Shown here piece by piece: positions 1 to 9,142 of a stretch of 40,220 bases of DNA; the stretch's first letter is position 1; every line of letters begins with the position of its first letter. The position numbers and the translations under genes were made by a program. The notes under the pieces are model-generated. The model was given only the letters and a program-made list of their open reading frames with translations, searched no databases and was not told the origin of the DNA. The stretch is from Clostridia bacterium (GTDB taxonomy: Bacteria > Bacillota > Sulfobacillia > JAJZYS01 > JAJYTV01): NCBI GenBank assembly GCA_027420455.1, contig DAIBJA010000021.1, positions 1-40,220 on the forward strand, read 5' to 3'.

Positions 1-36
1 GGATTACGCACCCTCTATCAGCCCTCCTGCACGAAG

Positions 37-63
37 GAGCCTGCCGCTCTCCACGGCAGGCTC
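37..63. terminator. Perfect 10-bp hairpin, possible terminator of an upstream gene
   Basis: GAGCCTGCCG at 37-46 pairs exactly with CGGCAGGCTC at 54-63 around a 7-nt loop. It is followed by a pyrimidine stretch (CCTGTCTGTCTGTCC) rather than a clean T run. It could end a plus-strand transcript entering from the left. The T content is modest, so termination is an inference. Confidence 0.4.
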
Positions 64-119
64 CCTGTCTGTCTGTCCTTCGGTCTCAAAGACCCCGAGC
101 GACCCCCTGTCTGTCTGTC
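63..119. repeat. Pair of 15-nt direct repeats containing (GTCT)n
   Basis: CCCTGTCTGTCTGTC occurs at 63-77 and again at 105-119, 42 nt apart start to start. Each copy has three GTCT/TGTC units. Between them lies a small inverted repeat, GGTCT-caa-AGACC, at 82-94. The function is unknown. Tandem tetranucleotides are prone to slippage, and the pair could also be a binding site for an element-encoded protein. Confidence 0.55.
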
Positions 120-317
120 GCTCGCACCGGAAGCACCTACACGTTGCAGAAAGTTTAGGAGAAGGGAGCTTAAACGGCTAAAGAGGACCACAGGGCCCCC
201 TGGCGGCAAACAGCTGGGCCTACCGAACGCCTCGACGGCGACGGGTACGTCTGCTGTACATGCCGCGTCCGACCGGGCGCGGCATAGGATCCCAGGTGGG
301 AATGGGGGTGCGCGTTG

Positions 318-542
318 ATGGCAAGGATAGACCCTGACGACCTGTCCGACATCGAGTTGGATCAGGCGTTCGAGGTCATCATCAACCAGGCGCGTATCCG
401 CCTTGAGCTGCCGCAACTAATGGCGAGGGTGCTGGACTGCAACCCGGAGCAAGTCCATCGAGCAATTCGTGAGTTGGCGGACCACAGTCGACCGCTTGCG
501 GACATTGCCGAGGACCTCCGGAGGACCTTGGGGGAGGGGTAG
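318..542 (+). CDS. Small acidic helical protein upstream of the recombinase
   Basis: An ATG at 318, preceded by GGGGGTG at a suitable distance, opens a 74-residue protein; a TTG at 315 is the alternative start. It is acidic, predicted mostly helical, and has no cysteines beyond one and no membrane segment. I do not recognise the family. It stops only 3 nt before the recombinase start, and the recombinase ribosome site (GGGGAGGGG, about 530-538) lies inside its last codons, so the two are almost certainly cotranscribed and translationally coupled. That position makes an accessory factor for the recombinase, such as a directionality factor, possible, but nothing in the sequence proves it. Confidence 0.6.
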   Translation: MARIDPDDLSDIELDQAFEVIINQARIRLELPQLMARVLDCNPEQVHRAIRELADHSRPLADIAEDLRRTLGEG

Positions 543-545
543 TAC

Positions 546-2057
546 GTGCGGGTGGCATTGTACTGCCGTATCTCTACCGACGAGGACCTGCAACGTTACT
601 CCTTGGTGAACCAGGAGGCGTCGTTGCGCCGCTACGCAGAAGAACGGGGCTGGGAGATCGCCGGCGTCTTCGTGGACCGGATCAGCGGCAGCAAGGACAA
701 GCGTCCCGGTCTGAACCGCCTTCTCGACTCCCTGGCCAGCGGGGACGCGGACGCGGTGATGGTGACGGAACAAGATCGATTGAGCCGCCTGGACGAGATT
801 CCGTGGGCCCTTCTCAAGCAGACCTTCCGGGACTCTGGGGCCAGGTTCTTCACCCTGTCGGGCGAGGTGGACTTCCACAACGAGGACGACGAGTTCTCGG
901 CCGACATCATGGCCTTGATCGACCGCCGGCGGCGCAAGACCATTGTGAGGCAGATGGTTCGAGGCCGGGCGGGAGCGGCCAAGCGAGGCGAGTGGTTGGG
1001 GCGGCTTCCCTTCGGATACCGCAGGAGTCCCGAGACAAAGCATCTTGAGTCTCATCCGGCCGAGGCCCAGCTGGTTCGGCAGATCTTTCAGCTTTTCAGC
1101 CAACAAAAGATGGGCAGCATGCGTCTCTCTGCCCTCATGCGGGACCTCATTCCGACAAGACGTGTCGACCAGGCGTTCATCATTCATGTGTTGCGCAACC
1201 CCGTATACAGAGGCGACTTGGTGATGCAGGTCGGTGGGGAAAGCATATGTGTCGAAGGAACACATGAGCCGATCGTCAGCCGCGATCTCTGGGAGACGTG
1301 CAACCAGCTACTGAACAGGAGGAGCGCCGAGAACAAGAAGTCCAGGATCGAGAGCACCGTTGGGCTCGTTGCCGGCATGGTCTACTGCGCCGACTGCGGG
1401 CAGCTCCTCTCGCCCACCACGGCTACGAAACGGGTTCGCGATGAGGTTCGTCGTTACCACTATTACCGGCACGTTCGCCAGCACCGGGACGCAGAGTTGC
1501 CTGACGGCCACCTGTGTCGTGCGGCGCATCGGGCAGATCAGGTAGACGCGGACGTCCGAGCCCAACTGACCCGCATCGCCACGTCGCCGGCCGCAAGGCG
1601 CCAGATGCTCCGCCGCTTGGGGGACAGCAAGGAGGCGGAGCAACTCGACGCGAGGCAGCGGGAACTCGGCGATCAGATTGCGTCCTTGCGCCGAAAGCAG
1701 GAGCGGCTCCTGCAGCTCTTCCTCTCGGGGGACTGGGATCGGACCCGCCTGAACGCGGAGAAGAGAAACCTCGATCGAAGCATCGCGACCCTCGAAGGTG
1801 AGGCGAGCGACGTGCAGGGGAGGCTGCGGCTCGCCCGTGTGGACGCCTTCAGCCTCGATCTGCTTGCGGAGACGTTCGCGGTGGCGGCGGACATGGCGAG
1901 CCTGTCCTTCAGCGACCAGCAAACGGTCGTGCGCGGGCTCGTCGACCGTGTGGAGATCCACCGTAACGGGAGCGTCAGGGTGATCGCCAAGGTGTCCGTG
2001 GCCGCACATGAGACAAATGCGACGCAGTTTGTACACCATGGCACTGGGGCAGGATAA
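546..2057 (+). CDS. Large serine recombinase, SpoIVCA/phage-integrase type
   Basis: This 503-residue protein starts with GTG at 546 and has the layout of a large serine recombinase. Residues 1-150 are the resolvase catalytic domain, with the nucleophile Ser10 in YCRISTDED and a conserved DRLSR motif near 78-82. Residues about 165-265 are the recombinase DNA-binding domain. A zinc ribbon begins with CADC near residue 281. A coiled coil lies at about 350-425. The size matches SpoIVCA (about 500 residues), which excises skin from sigK in Bacillus. Enzymes of this family join or excise DNA between short att sites through a phosphoserine intermediate. The last codons and the stop overlap, in another frame, sequence that encodes the end of dpaB, so the gene sits exactly at an insertion boundary. 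Its codon use is looser than that of the neighbouring asd operon (for example AGA and AGG arginine codons), which fits foreign origin. Whether it is still active is not known. Confidence 0.93.
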   Translation: MRVALYCRISTDEDLQRYSLVNQEASLRRYAEERGWEIAGVFVDRISGSKDKRPGLNRLLDSLASGDADAVMVTEQDRLSRLDEIPWALLKQTFRDSGARFFTLSGEVDFHNEDDEFSADIMALIDRRRRKTIVRQMVRGRAGAAKRGEWLGRLPFGYRRSPETKHLESHPAEAQLVRQIFQLFSQQKMGSMRLSALMRDLIPTRRVDQAFIIHVLRNPVYRGDLVMQVGGESICVEGTHEPIVSRDLWETCNQLLNRRSAENKKSRIESTVGLVAGMVYCADCGQLLSPTTATKRVRDEVRRYHYYRHVRQHRDAELPDGHLCRAAHRADQVDADVRAQLTRIATSPAARRQMLRRLGDSKEAEQLDARQRELGDQIASLRRKQERLLQLFLSGDWDRTRLNAEKRNLDRSIATLEGEASDVQGRLRLARVDAFSLDLLAETFAVAADMASLSFSDQQTVVRGLVDRVEIHRNGSVRVIAKVSVAAHETNATQFVHHGTGAG

Positions 2058-2060
2058 TCC
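2030..2060. other. Probable element/dpaB junction (right attachment site)
   Basis: Recognisable dpaB coding starts at about 2041-2046, while the recombinase frame runs on to its stop at 2055-2057. The crossover point of the recombinase must therefore lie within or just before this segment. The core sequence cannot be fixed because the matching site at the other end of the element is outside the window. Confidence 0.45.
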
Positions 2061-2163
2061 GAGCGTCAAACCGAACTCGGTGGCCGCCGATTTGAGCCGT
2101 GTCGCGGACACCGTCGTCGCCGCCCTCGAGCATCGGCAACTGCAGCCCTTGCTGGTATGCTGA
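2041..2163 (+). pseudogene. dpaB: 3' fragment of dipicolinate synthase subunit B (dpaB/spoVFB), split by an insertion
   Basis: Reading from 2041 in frame 1 gives 40 codons and a TGA at 2161-2163. They contain the DpaB signature GQDNPSVKPNSVA and the ending ALEHRQLQPLLV, close to the C-terminus of Bacillus SpoVFB as I remember it (FGQDDP..KPNSMVA...LQPILV). Just upstream the frame stays open, but the similarity fades (YTMALGQD where YFVPFGQD is usual), so the junction is near 2030-2046. Subunits A and B make dipicolinic acid from the DapA product in the mother cell. The place, directly before asd-dapG-dapA, is where dpaB sits in Bacillus. The 5' part of dpaB is not in the window. The fragment is either one exon-like half of a gene restored by excision during sporulation, or a relic. 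I typed it as pseudogene because it has no start of its own. Confidence 0.85.
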
Positions 2164-2181
2164 CCTGGACGGAGGATGACC

Positions 2182-3198
2182 TTGAAAAGCGCTAATGTCG
2201 TAATCGTAGGTGCTGCCGGTCTCGTGGGCCAGGAGATCGCCTTGGTCCTGGCCGAGCACGGCGACGCCCTGCCGGTGAGGGAGATCCGCGTGGTTGCGAG
2301 CGACCGCTCCGCGGGGCATGAACTGACCGCCCTTGGCCGCCGCCTCACGGTGGCAGCGATCTCCGAAGACAGCTTCCGCGGGATGGATTTCGCGTTCTTC
2401 GCCGCGCCGAACGACGTCTCGGCGCATTATGCGCCGATCGCGGCGCAAGCGGGCGTCGTGTGCATCGACAAGTCTAGCCACTTCCGCATGCAGGCGGGCA
2501 TCCCCCTGGTGGTGCCCGAGGTGAACCTCGGGCACATCGGTCCCGAGGATCGCATCATCGCGAGCCCCAACTGCTCGACCATCCAGCTCGTCATGGCCCT
2601 CGGACCGCTCGAACGGGCGTACGGCATCCGCCGCGTGATCGTCAGCACGTACCAGTCGGTTTCGGGCAGCGGGCGCGAGGCGCTTGACGGCCTTGAGGCC
2701 GAGGCACGGGCCTGGGCCGGGGGTGCGGCGAGCGAGCCCAAGGCGTACCGGGAGCCGATCGCCTTCAACGTGCTGGCACAGTGCGACGCGTTCCAGCCGG
2801 ATGGCTTCACGAAGGAAGAGCTCAAGCTGCGCCAAGAGACGCGCAAGATCCTAGGACGGCCGGACCTGGAGCTCGCCGCGACCGCGGTGCGCGTGCCGGT
2901 CCGGATCGGGCACGCGGAAGCGGTCACGGTGGAACTCGGCCGCAGCGTCACCGCCGAAGAGGCTCGCGAGCTGCTGCGCGGCCAGACGGGCGTGCGCATC
3001 GTGGATGATCCGCAGGCGGGGGTGTACCCGACGCCGCTCCAGGCGGCTGGTCAGGACGACGTGCTGATTGGGCGGCTGCGCCAGGATCCGGATCGCGAGG
3101 ACACCCTGCACTTCTTTGTCGTGGCGGACAACTTGCGCAAGGGCGCGGCGACCAACGCCGTGCAGATTGCCGAGGCGTTATGGCAGAACAGGAAGTAA
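2182..3198 (+). CDS. asd: Aspartate-semialdehyde dehydrogenase
   Basis: This enzyme reduces aspartyl phosphate to aspartate semialdehyde with NADPH, the branch step to lysine/DAP, threonine and methionine. The N-terminal VVIVGAAGLVGQE is the NADP-binding Rossmann loop. SPNCSTIQ carries the catalytic cysteine at about residue 131, and RIGHAEA the catalytic histidine at about residue 244. The length (338) is normal. I chose TTG at 2182 because the GGAGG at 2171-2175 is 6 nt away; the ATG at 2176 touches the ribosome site and would add two residues. The 3' end overlaps dapG by 19 nt. The operon order asd-dapG-dapA after dpaB is the Bacillus order, and the product feeds DapA, whose product goes to both peptidoglycan and spore dipicolinate. 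Confidence 0.95.
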   Translation: MKSANVVIVGAAGLVGQEIALVLAEHGDALPVREIRVVASDRSAGHELTALGRRLTVAAISEDSFRGMDFAFFAAPNDVSAHYAPIAAQAGVVCIDKSSHFRMQAGIPLVVPEVNLGHIGPEDRIIASPNCSTIQLVMALGPLERAYGIRRVIVSTYQSVSGSGREALDGLEAEARAWAGGAASEPKAYREPIAFNVLAQCDAFQPDGFTKEELKLRQETRKILGRPDLELAATAVRVPVRIGHAEAVTVELGRSVTAEEARELLRGQTGVRIVDDPQAGVYPTPLQAAGQDDVLIGRLRQDPDREDTLHFFVVADNLRKGAATNAVQIAEALWQNRK

Positions 3199-4409
3199 TC
3201 GTCCAGAAGTTCGGCGGCACCTCCGTCGTCGACTTCGAGCATCGCGCGCGCGTCTCGCAGATCGTGCAGACCGCCTTGCAGGAGGGCTTTCGCACCGTCG
3301 TCGTCGTGTCGGCCCCTGGCCGGCTCGGGGACGCCTACGCCACCGACACCCTGCTGCAGCTCGTGGCCAACGAGGGCGCCAAAGTGCCGACGCGCGAGAC
3401 CGACCTCCTCCTGAGCTGCGGCGAGATCATCTCCGCCGTGGTGATGGCGGGCCACCTGCGCAAGGACGGAGTGCCCGCGAGGGCCTTGACCGGCCCCCAG
3501 GCCGGCATCGAGACCGACGGCCGCTTCGGCGACGCCAAGATCCTTCGGGTGGACCCGGGACCGATCAGCGCCGTGCTGGATGAGGGGCTGGTGCCTGTGG
3601 TGGCGGGATTCCAGGGCAGGACGCCGCAGGGCGAGATCGCCACGCTCGGCCGCGGTGGCTCCGACACCTCGGCGGCCGCGATCGGCGCGGCCCTGGGGGC
3701 GACCTATGTCGACATCTATACCGACGTCGACGGCGTGAAGACGGCCGACCCGCGCATCGTGCCGGAGGCGCGGACGATCAGTGCCCTCGACTACGACGAG
3801 CTCTTCCAGATGGCGCAGGCAGGCGCCAAGGTGGTACACCCGCGTGCCGTGGAAGTTGCCCGCCAGGCCCGCGTACCGTTGCGCGTTCGCTCCACGGTGG
3901 GGGACGAGACAGGCACCGTGGTGGGCGGAGCGCGCCTGCAGGACCTCTGGCACGCGCGCCGGCCTGAGAACACCGTGGTCGGCGTCACGGACCGATCCGA
4001 CATCGGCGAGGTCATCGTGAGCACGCCGACCGGCAGCGAACGCACCCAGGTCGAGGCGAAGGTCTTCCAGGAGCTGGCCTCGCATGGCATCTCGGCCGAC
4101 ATGATCTCCGTTTCGCCAGGACGTGTGGCGTTCATCGTCAGCAAGACGCGCCTTGAGGACGCTGGCCGCCTGGTCGCGGCGCTCGGACTGCCGGTCCAGA
4201 CCAGGGACGACGTGGCCAAGGTCGCGATCATCGGCTCCGCCATCGCCGGACTGCCCGGTGTCATGGCGACCCTGATGGCGGGACTCGTCGACGCGGGCGT
4301 CGAGATCCTCGAGACGTCGGACTCCCACTCATCCATCGCCTGCCTCGTGCCGGAAGGTCGCCGCGTCGACGCGGTGCGCACCCTCCATCGCCAGTTCCAC
4401 CTCTCTTAA
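3180..4409 (+). CDS. dapG: Aspartate kinase (DapG type)
   Basis: This enzyme phosphorylates L-aspartate with ATP and opens the aspartate pathway. The N-terminal VQKFGGTSV is the aspartokinase signature, and RGGSDTSAAAIGAALGA with the YTDVDGV segment completes the kinase core (residues about 1-230). From about 260 there are two ACT-like regulatory repeats, the place of allosteric control. At 409 residues it is the single-chain type used in DapG/LysC and not a fusion with homoserine dehydrogenase. I call it DapG from gene order; which effector it senses (DAP, lysine or threonine) is not visible. The start lies inside asd, so translation is coupled. Confidence 0.93.
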   Translation: MAEQEVIVQKFGGTSVVDFEHRARVSQIVQTALQEGFRTVVVVSAPGRLGDAYATDTLLQLVANEGAKVPTRETDLLLSCGEIISAVVMAGHLRKDGVPARALTGPQAGIETDGRFGDAKILRVDPGPISAVLDEGLVPVVAGFQGRTPQGEIATLGRGGSDTSAAAIGAALGATYVDIYTDVDGVKTADPRIVPEARTISALDYDELFQMAQAGAKVVHPRAVEVARQARVPLRVRSTVGDETGTVVGGARLQDLWHARRPENTVVGVTDRSDIGEVIVSTPTGSERTQVEAKVFQELASHGISADMISVSPGRVAFIVSKTRLEDAGRLVAALGLPVQTRDDVAKVAIIGSAIAGLPGVMATLMAGLVDAGVEILETSDSHSSIACLVPEGRRVDAVRTLHRQFHLS

Positions 4410-4433
4410 GCGATCGCGGAAGGAGGCTGCACG

Positions 4434-5315
4434 ATGCCGGCTGGAAAGCTCTTGACGGCCATGGCCACGCCCTTCGATCAGGACCTCCAGGTGGATCTGC
4501 GCAAGGCGCAGGCCCTCGCGCTGCAGCTCGTCGAGGACGCTTCCGACGGCATCGTGGTGGCGGGGACGACCGGGGAGTCGCCGACCTTGGGCGAACGCGA
4601 GAAGCTCGACCTCTTCACCGCCGTCGTGGACGCCGTCGGCGACCGGGCGGATGTCTGGGCGAACACGGGCAACTACGACACGAAGGCGTCGATCGACCTC
4701 AGCCGCGCGGCCGAGAAGCTCGGCGTCCATGGCGTCATGCTCGTGGTGCCGTACTACAACAAGCCGCCGCAGGAGGGGCTCTACCGGCATTTCCGCGCGA
4801 TCGCGGAAGCGATCGAGGTGCCGGTGATGCTCTACAACGTTCCTTCCCGCACCAGCCAGAACATGACGGCCGAGACGGTGCTGCGCCTGCAGCGGGACTG
4901 CCCGAACATCGTCGCGGTCAAGGAGGCTTCGGGCAACTTCGAGCAGGCGGCCGAGATCATCAAAGGCGCGAGAGGCGACTTCGCGCTCTATTCGGGCGAT
5001 GACAAGTCGACGTTGCCCCTGCTCTCGATCGGGGGGCAGGGCGTGGTCTCCGTCGCGTCGCACCTCGCGGGAGTGCGCATCCGGCGCATGATCGACGCGT
5101 TCATGACCGGGCAGGTACGCGTGGCGCAGGAGCTGCACCTCGAACTTCTGCCGCTCTTCACCGGACTCTTCGTGACCACGAGCCCCGTGCCGCTCAAGTG
5201 GGCCATGAAGGCGGTCGGCAGGGATCTGGGCGGCGTCAGGCCCCCGCTCTGCCCGCCGAGCGCATCCGAGGAGGCGTTCCTGCGCAGCCTTCTCCATGAC
5301 CAGGGCCTCGGCTGA
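4434..5315 (+). CDS. dapA: 4-hydroxy-tetrahydrodipicolinate synthase
   Basis: It condenses pyruvate with aspartate semialdehyde. The 293-residue TIM barrel has the family motifs GTTGESPTL (residues about 43-51), MLYNVPSRT with the catalytic tyrosine at about 134, and VAVKEASGN with the Schiff-base lysine at about 163. ATG at 4434 has an AAGGAGG 7 nt upstream. It is the last gene of the asd-dapG-dapA unit. In spore formers its product is also the substrate of DpaAB, whose B subunit remnant lies two genes upstream. A new promoter follows at once at 5335. Confidence 0.96.
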   Translation: MPAGKLLTAMATPFDQDLQVDLRKAQALALQLVEDASDGIVVAGTTGESPTLGEREKLDLFTAVVDAVGDRADVWANTGNYDTKASIDLSRAAEKLGVHGVMLVVPYYNKPPQEGLYRHFRAIAEAIEVPVMLYNVPSRTSQNMTAETVLRLQRDCPNIVAVKEASGNFEQAAEIIKGARGDFALYSGDDKSTLPLLSIGGQGVVSVASHLAGVRIRRMIDAFMTGQVRVAQELHLELLPLFTGLFVTTSPVPLKWAMKAVGRDLGGVRPPLCPPSASEEAFLRSLLHDQGLG

Positions 5316-5334
5316 CGCCGCCGGCCCCTTGCGG

Positions 5335-5363
5335 TTGCGGCGGCGCGATCCAGTGGCTATACT
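5335..5363 (+). promoter_or_regulatory. Sigma-A-like promoter for rnj
   Basis: TTGCGG at 5335-5340 and TATACT at 5358-5363 are separated by exactly 17 bp; the -10 matches the consensus at five of six bases. The expected start of transcription is near 5370, which gives RNase J a leader of about 180 nt and makes its expression independent of the dap genes. Confidence 0.6.
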
Positions 5364-5397
5364 GGACGCTAGATACTTGTGTACGGACCTGCGCTGA

Positions 5398-5481
5398 GGG
5401 CAAACGATGCTGCCTCGGGGTCGCCAGGACGTCGGGCGACAAGCTGGGGGAGCGGGGCGCCGATGTGCGCCCTTGTTTGCC
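5398..5481 (+). promoter_or_regulatory. Structured leader of rnj with a possible attenuator
   Basis: Three pairings are visible between the promoter and the rnj ribosome site. GTCGCC (5420-5425) pairs with GGCGAC (5435-5440). GGGCGC (5455-5460) pairs with GCGCCC (5467-5472) and is followed by TTGTTT, like a weak intrinsic terminator. GGCAAAC (5399-5405) pairs with GTTTGCC (5475-5481), which would cover that T-rich tail. This looks like a structure that could switch or attenuate. I see no match to a known riboswitch class. Confidence 0.35.
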
Positions 5482-5551
5482 GTAGGCGCTCACATAGGCC
5501 GCGCCTGTGGGCGCGCGTCGAGGGCCTGCGCACGTGGGAGGTAAAATCAGT

Positions 5552-7255
<1,704 letters not shown>

Positions 7256-7257
7256 GC

Positions 7258-8130
7258 GTGTCGCCTCGTGCGCAGGCTGGCCTCGCCGTCCTGTTCGCGA
7301 ACCTTGTCTGGTCGACCACCTACCCCGTGTCGCAGGTGGCTCTGGGAATCGGCGCAGGACGGCTTGCCGCCCTGCGCTTCCTCATTTCCGGCATTATCGC
7401 GCTGCCGCTCTTATGGGGGCAGCGCCTGCCGCGCGGACGCATGCTGCTCGCGGCGATCGGACTCGGCCTCCTCGGCTTCAGCGTGGCCTTCCTCCTGCAG
7501 GTCGAGGGTATTCGCCTCGCTGGCGCTTCCCTCGCCGCGATCTCGATCGCGCTCGAGCCGCTCGCGACCGCCATCGTGGCGCGCTTCTTCTTGCGTGAGC
7601 GCCTGCCGCGCCTCGCGCCGATCGGCTTTGCCCTCGCAGTCCTCGGCACGTGGCTCCTCGCGGGTGAGCCGCGCCCGGGCCACGACGCGAACCTGCCCGG
7701 AATCCTCCTGCTCGTGGCGTCCGCCGCGAGCTTCGGCTTCTACAACGTGTTCTCGAAGCCCGTGACGGAGCAGGTGGGCGAGATGCCGCTGACGGTGATC
7801 GGCGCCCTGGCCGCAGGCGTCGCCTTCCTGCCGTGGCTCTTCATCGGCCCGCCGCTCCCGAGCATGCCGCGCGCTGATGTGCTTTGGACGCTCTACCTGG
7901 CGCTTGGGCCGACGCTGCTCAGCTACTTCCTCTGGTTCTACGCGGTGCGGCGCGCGGATGTCGGCTTCGCGGCGTTCTTTCTCTATGTCCAGCCGGTCGT
8001 CGGCTCGCTCCTCAGCTGGGTCTGGCTTGGGCAGGCCCTGACGCCCGTGGAAATTGCAGGCGCCGTGCTGGTGCTGTTCGCGGTCTATCTCGGCGTTCGT
8101 CCTGCCGAACCTCTCGTGGAGCGCGCCTGA
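7258..8130 (+). CDS. EamA/DMT-family transporter
   Basis: This 290-residue protein has about ten hydrophobic segments in two similar halves, the EamA pattern (drug/metabolite exporter superfamily). The first half begins with AVLFANLVWSTTYPV, and the second contains LLSYFLWFYAVRR and VGSLLSWVWLG. Such proteins usually export amino acids or other small metabolites; the substrate cannot be read. GTG at 7258 follows the rnj stop by 2 nt, so it probably shares the rnj transcript. It sits between rnj and tepA, which are adjacent in Bacillus, so it is an insertion into a conserved cluster. Confidence 0.88.
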   Translation: MSPRAQAGLAVLFANLVWSTTYPVSQVALGIGAGRLAALRFLISGIIALPLLWGQRLPRGRMLLAAIGLGLLGFSVAFLLQVEGIRLAGASLAAISIALEPLATAIVARFFLRERLPRLAPIGFALAVLGTWLLAGEPRPGHDANLPGILLLVASAASFGFYNVFSKPVTEQVGEMPLTVIGALAAGVAFLPWLFIGPPLPSMPRADVLWTLYLALGPTLLSYFLWFYAVRRADVGFAAFFLYVQPVVGSLLSWVWLGQALTPVEIAGAVLVLFAVYLGVRPAEPLVERA

Positions 8131-8171
8131 GCCCGGAGCGGGCATGCTAGGGTGCGGGGAGGGACGCCCAG

Positions 8172-8990
8172 GTGTCGAAGCCTGCCGAGGGCCCCGAAGA
8201 GAACCGGGAATCGGCCCGGGCCGAAGAGGCCATCACGTCGCTTGGCACGTCCACCGTGCCGAAGGCGCGCAGCCCCATCCACTGCCTGACCGTGATCGGC
8301 CAGGTGGAGGGGCACATCCTGCTGCCGAGCCAGAACAAGACGACCAAGTACGAACACGTGATCCCGCAGCTCGTGGCGATCGAGGAGGACCCCGAGGTCA
8401 AGGGCCTGCTCGTCGTGCTCAACACGGTGGGCGGCGATGTCGAGGCGGGGCTGGCCATCGCCGAATTGATCGCGGGGCTCAGCAAGCCGACCGTGAGCCT
8501 CGTCCTCGGCGGTGGCCACTCGATCGGCGTGCCGATCGCGGTCGCCGCGGACTGCTCCTTCATCGCCCCGACCGCCACGATGACGGTGCACCCGCTGCGC
8601 CTCAACGGGCAGGTCGTCGGGGTGCCGCAGACCTACGAGTACATCGACCGCATGCAGGACCGCGTGATCCGCTTCATCGCCGGCCACTCCCGCATCCGCG
8701 AGGGCAGGCTCAAGGAACTGATGCTGCGGACGGGGGAACTCGCGCGCGACGTCGGTACGGTCCTCGTGGGCCAGGAGGCGGTGCGCGAAGGCCTGATCGA
8801 CCGGGTCGGCACGTTGCAGGAGGCCATGGCCGAGGTGGAGCGCCGCGTAGGCGGGGAAGGAGGTAAGCGCCACGATGCTGTGGACGATCGTCGATCCCGA
8901 GACCATCTGGCAGCAGCCGGCGGAGGAGGCGCTGACGGTGCGCAGGCACCGGCAGGGCTTCGTCGTCGTCCGCGCCGGTCGCGGTGGTAA
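8172..8990 (+). CDS. tepA: TepA-like ClpP-family serine protease with overrunning C-terminus
   Basis: This is a cytoplasmic ClpP/crotonase-fold protease related to Bacillus TepA, linked there to protein translocation and spore small-protein degradation. [16 protein letters not shown] holds the oxyanion region, GGGHSIGVP carries the nucleophile Ser at about residue 117, and MTVHPLR the His at about 140. GTG at 8172 has GGGGAGGG about 8 nt upstream. Family members end near the sequence [14 protein letters not shown]. Here the frame stays open for about 40 more residues, rich in Arg and Gly, and runs 116 nt into ylzJ. Stops lie in both other frames just before ylzJ (TAG 8848-8850, TAA 8864-8866). 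The tail therefore looks like an accident of a small indel in the last codons, or a sequencing error. Confidence 0.9.
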   Translation: MSKPAEGPEENRESARAEEAITSLGTSTVPKARSPIHCLTVIGQVEGHILLPSQNKTTKYEHVIPQLVAIEEDPEVKGLLVVLNTVGGDVEAGLAIAELIAGLSKPTVSLVLGGGHSIGVPIAVAADCSFIAPTATMTVHPLRLNGQVVGVPQTYEYIDRMQDRVIRFIAGHSRIREGRLKELMLRTGELARDVGTVLVGQEAVREGLIDRVGTLQEAMAEVERRVGGEGGKRHDAVDDRRSRDHLAAAGGGGADGAQAPAGLRRRPRRSRW

Positions 8991-9078
8991 CGAGCAACTG
9001 GAGCGCCTGATCGCGACCGACCCCGCCCTCTACCTCGATCCGTCGCTGCAGCCGGGAGGACCGCCGCCCGCGTCGTGA
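8875..9078 (+). CDS. ylzJ: YlzJ-like small protein
   Basis: This is a 67-residue protein starting [12 protein letters not shown], the start pattern of YlzJ, which follows tepA in many spore-forming Firmicutes. No function is established. ATG at 8875 is preceded by a very strong site, AAGGAGGT at 8857-8864. Most of its length overlaps the tail of the tepA frame. In Bacillus the next gene is spoIIIE; here an alpha/beta hydrolase follows, so the conserved cluster ends at this gene. Confidence 0.82.
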   Translation: MLWTIVDPETIWQQPAEEALTVRRHRQGFVVVRAGRGGNEQLERLIATDPALYLDPSLQPGGPPPAS

Positions 9079-9142
9079 CGGCGCAGGAAACGGGCCTTTT
9101 CCTCCCGAAAGCGTGCTGCGTTGCGAAAGGGAGGAAGGGCCG

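Larger units (their letters stand above)
1..317. other. Non-coding left edge with repeats and hairpins
   Basis: No convincing gene is seen; the reverse-strand frames here are low-complexity shadows. The stretch holds a perfect 10-bp stem (37-46 with 54-63), two copies of a 15-nt repeat rich in GTCT (63-77 and 105-119), a small inverted repeat at 82-94 and a 7-bp stem at 261-267 with 278-284 just before the first gene. If the recombinase downstream belongs to an inserted element, this DNA lies inside it. The promoter for the 318-2057 pair should be here, but I see no clear sigma-A, sigma-E or sigma-K match. Confidence 0.5.

Noticed and set aside
63-119. Repeated GTCT-rich units as a CRISPR or att array
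   Set aside because: Only two copies of 15 nt with simple tetranucleotide content; no spacers and no cas genes.
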